Below, piece after piece: positions 48,572 to 50,299 of a DNA stretch of 50,299 nt. Positions within the stretch are counted from its first letter, which is position 1. Each line of letters starts with the position of its first letter. The DNA lies in assembly GCA_011525685.1 (NCBI GenBank), contig WYBW01000148.1, positions 1-50,299 on the forward strand, in the 5' to 3' direction. The translations under genes and the position numbers were made by a program. The stretch comes from Verrucomicrobiia bacterium. GTDB taxonomy: Bacteria > Verrucomicrobiota > Verrucomicrobiia > Limisphaerales > JADLHS01. The notes beneath the pieces were generated by a model. That model was not told where the DNA came from, ran no database searches, and saw nothing but the letters and a program-made list of their open reading frames with translations.

Positions 48572-50299
48572 TCAACTGCGCGCCGCGGGTTTGCCTTTGG
48601 CCTTGTCCAGAATCTCCGCCGAAATGGACGCGGGTACCTGCTCGAAGCAGAGCGGCTCCATGGAGTAGGCGGCGCGGCCCTTGGAGAGCGAACGAATGGC
48701 GGTGGCATAACCGAACATCTCGGCCAACGGCACTTCGGCGCTGAGAATCGTCGAACTGTCCTTGGTTTCGATGGCCACGATTTTGCCGCGGCGACGGTTC
48801 AGGTCGCCGAGCAAGTCGCCCTGGTATTCATCGGGCGTGGTGACTTCCACCTTCATGATCGGCTCAAGCAGGATGGCGTTGGCCTTCTTGGCCGCGTCTT
48901 TGAGCGCAAAAATTCCGGCCATCTTGAAGGCCAGTTCACTGGAGTCCACCTCATGGAACGTGCCATCCACGATTTGAATCTTGATGTCCACGACCGGATA
49001 CCCGGCGAGCACGCCGCCCTTGACGGCTTCTTCCAAGCCATCAATCACCGGAGCGATGTATTCTTTTGGAATCGCGCCACCCACGATTTTGTTCTCGATC
49101 TCGACACCCTTGCCGCGTTCGTTCGGTTGCACCTGAATGATGGCGTGGCCGTATTGACCGCGACCACCGGACTGGCGGATGAACTTGCCCTCGCCGTCGG
49201 CGGCCTTGGTCAGCGTTTCACGATAGGCGATCTGCGGCGCGCCGGCGGAGGCCTCGACCTTGAACTCCCGGAACAGCCGGTCGCGGATGATCTCCAGGTG
49301 AAGCTCACCCATGCCGGCGATGATAAGCTGGCCGGTTTCCTCGTTGGTGAAACAACGGAACGTGGGATCCTCCTCGGCCAGACGCTGCAGGCCCTCGGAC
49401 ATCTTCTCCCGGTCGCCCTTGGATTTGGCTTCGACAGCCATGGAAATGACCGGTTCGGGAAACGTCGGCGGTTCGAGCAACACCTCGAAATCCTCGTCGC
49501 ACAAGGTGTCGCCGGTGGTGATGTTTTTGAGTCCAACGAGCGCGGCAATGTCGCCCGCATAGACCGCGTCCACGTCCATGCGCTTGTCGGCCTGGATCAT
49601 CATTACGCGACTGACGCGCTCGCGCTTCCGGGTGCGCGGGTTGTAGATGGTGTCGCCCTTTTTGAGCATGCCGCTATAAACCCGGAAGAAGACGAGCTTG
49701 CCCACGTACGGATCCGTCCACAATTTGAAGGCCAGCGAGCAAAACTTGCCGTTGTCGTCAGAAGGAATCTCAACCTTCTTCTCGGAATCGCCCGGCTCCT
49801 CCCCGGTGGCGGCCGGAACATCCAATGGTGAAGGCAGGTAATCAATGACGGCGTCCACCAGTGGCTGCACGCCGCGTTTCTTGAACGCGGAACCGCACAG
49901 CACGGGCACCAGTTCGATCTTGCAGGTGAGGCGTCGGATCGCCGCCTTGAGAATCTCGGGCGTGACGGGTTTGTCCTCGATGACCAGTTCGGCGATGGTG
50001 TCATCCTTGTTGGACACCGCGTCAATCAATTCGGCCAGCGCGGCCTTGGCGCTGTCCCGCAACTCGGCGGGGATCTCGGTGACCTCGTATTTCAAGCCCA
50101 CCTCGTCGTTCAAGTCGTAGGTGATGGCCTTCTGGTTGACGACGTCAATCACGCCGCGGAAGTGATCCTCCTTGCCGATGGGCAGAAAGATGGGATAGGC
50201 GTAGGCGCCCAGTTTCTTGCGCATGTCGTTTAGCGCGTTCTCGAAGTTCGCTCCCGTGCGGTCCATCTTGTTCACGAACGCGATGCGCGGGACACGATA
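48572..50299 (-). CDS. fusA: Elongation factor G, partial (N-terminus beyond the window)
   Basis: The GTPase moves tRNA and mRNA through the ribosome. The visible 575 residues start inside the GTP-binding domain just before the NKMD motif (FVNKMDRTGANF) that reads guanine. Domain II, III and the IV/V parts follow (GGRGQYGHAIIQVQPNERG, LADMFGYATAIRSLSKGRA-type end). The P-loop, switch 1 and switch 2 regions lie upstream of position 50299. The coding strand is the minus strand, and the frame is open to the window edge. A terminator follows the stop. Confidence 0.96.
   Translation of the reverse strand, partial: YRVPRIAFVNKMDRTGANFENALNDMRKKLGAYAYPIFLPIGKEDHFRGVIDVVNQKAITYDLNDEVGLKYEVTEIPAELRDSAKAALAELIDAVSNKDDTIAELVIEDKPVTPEILKAAIRRLTCKIELVPVLCGSAFKKRGVQPLVDAVIDYLPSPLDVPAATGEEPGDSEKKVEIPSDDNGKFCSLAFKLWTDPYVGKLVFFRVYSGMLKKGDTIYNPRTRKRERVSRVMMIQADKRMDVDAVYAGDIAALVGLKNITTGDTLCDEDFEVLLEPPTFPEPVISMAVEAKSKGDREKMSEGLQRLAEEDPTFRCFTNEETGQLIIAGMGELHLEIIRDRLFREFKVEASAGAPQIAYRETLTKAADGEGKFIRQSGGRGQYGHAIIQVQPNERGKGVEIENKIVGGAIPKEYIAPVIDGLEEAVKGGVLAGYPVVDIKIQIVDGTFHEVDSSELAFKMAGIFALKDAAKKANAILLEPIMKVEVTTPDEYQGDLLGDLNRRRGKIVAIETKDSSTILSAEVPLAEMFGYATAIRSLSKGRAAYSMEPLCFEQVPASISAEILDKAKGKPAARS

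Noticed and set aside
47302..48744. 480-aa open frame antisense to the dehydrogenase and fusA end
   Set aside because: It crosses an intrinsic terminator and mirrors a zinc-dehydrogenase gene.
1..50299. tRNA, rRNA, tmRNA, CRISPR array, transposase or prophage genes
   Set aside because: None was recognised by reading both strands. A tRNA or ncRNA scan was not available, so small RNAs cannot be excluded.

Overview
The window (about 50.3 kb, GC-rich, dense with long shadow reading frames) looks like a chromosomal segment of a free-living Verrucomicrobiota bacterium, probably of the Pedosphaera/Limisphaera side of the phylum. The evidence is a planctomycete-type cytochrome c/DUF1549/DUF1553 protein paired with a DUF1501 protein, an H-X9-DG prepilin-like protein, several Tat-exported Gfo/Idh/MocA oxidoreductases, a ThuA-sugar isomerase fusion, a CotH-type protein, and many interspersed palindromic repeats. 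The phylum call is inference from gene content; no rRNA gene is present. No tRNA, CRISPR array, transposase or prophage was seen.

Layout. 1-1004: palindromic repeats and a RluE-like 23S rRNA pseudouridine synthase whose gene carries an in-frame palindromic insertion. 1007-11432: secretion and proteolysis genes (a 1,697-aa secreted subtilisin-like protease, signal peptidase I, an H-X9-DG prepilin-like protein, a neutral-ceramidase-like secreted protein and a Do/HtrA protease). 11465-17190: a strong terminator, then the PSCyt1/DUF1549/DUF1553-DUF1501 pair, a GNAT acetyltransferase and an OsmC protein. 17271-29033: a carbohydrate block with a HEAT-repeat protein, a ThuA-isomerase fusion, three Gfo/Idh/MocA proteins, an MFS anion symporter-like transporter and an NPCBM-GH36 alpha-galactosidase. 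It is interrupted at 19740-20074 and 21742-22003 by palindromic repeats. 29085-38650: housekeeping genes (rpmB, smpB, rpoZ, an ispA-like prenyl synthase) around a five-gene type II secretion/type IV pilus-like operon (secretin, PilM-PilN fusion, PilO-like, PilP/GspC-like, GspE/PilB ATPase). 38656-40953: a GNAT and a secreted CotH-FnIII protein.

40976-47336 is the most unusual region. A winged-helix regulator and a membrane protein, preceded by a 19-bp palindrome, are followed by ispH. ispH is joined by stop-start overlaps to a 49-aa ORF and then to a run of multi-pass membrane proteins without assigned function. A second copy of the palindrome core (17 bp identical) lies between the regulator and ispH, so the regulator may control both units. 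The window ends with a zinc-containing medium-chain dehydrogenase and the 3' part of fusA, separated by a clear terminator.

Likely working relations (inference). The exported oxidoreductases, ThuA/isomerase protein, GH36 enzyme and transporter fit uptake and oxidative processing of galactosides or uronic-acid-containing oligosaccharides. LepB and the secretion operon would export the large protease, the CotH protein and the other signal-peptide proteins. The ispH-led cluster couples the last step of isoprenoid precursor supply to an uncharacterised membrane module.
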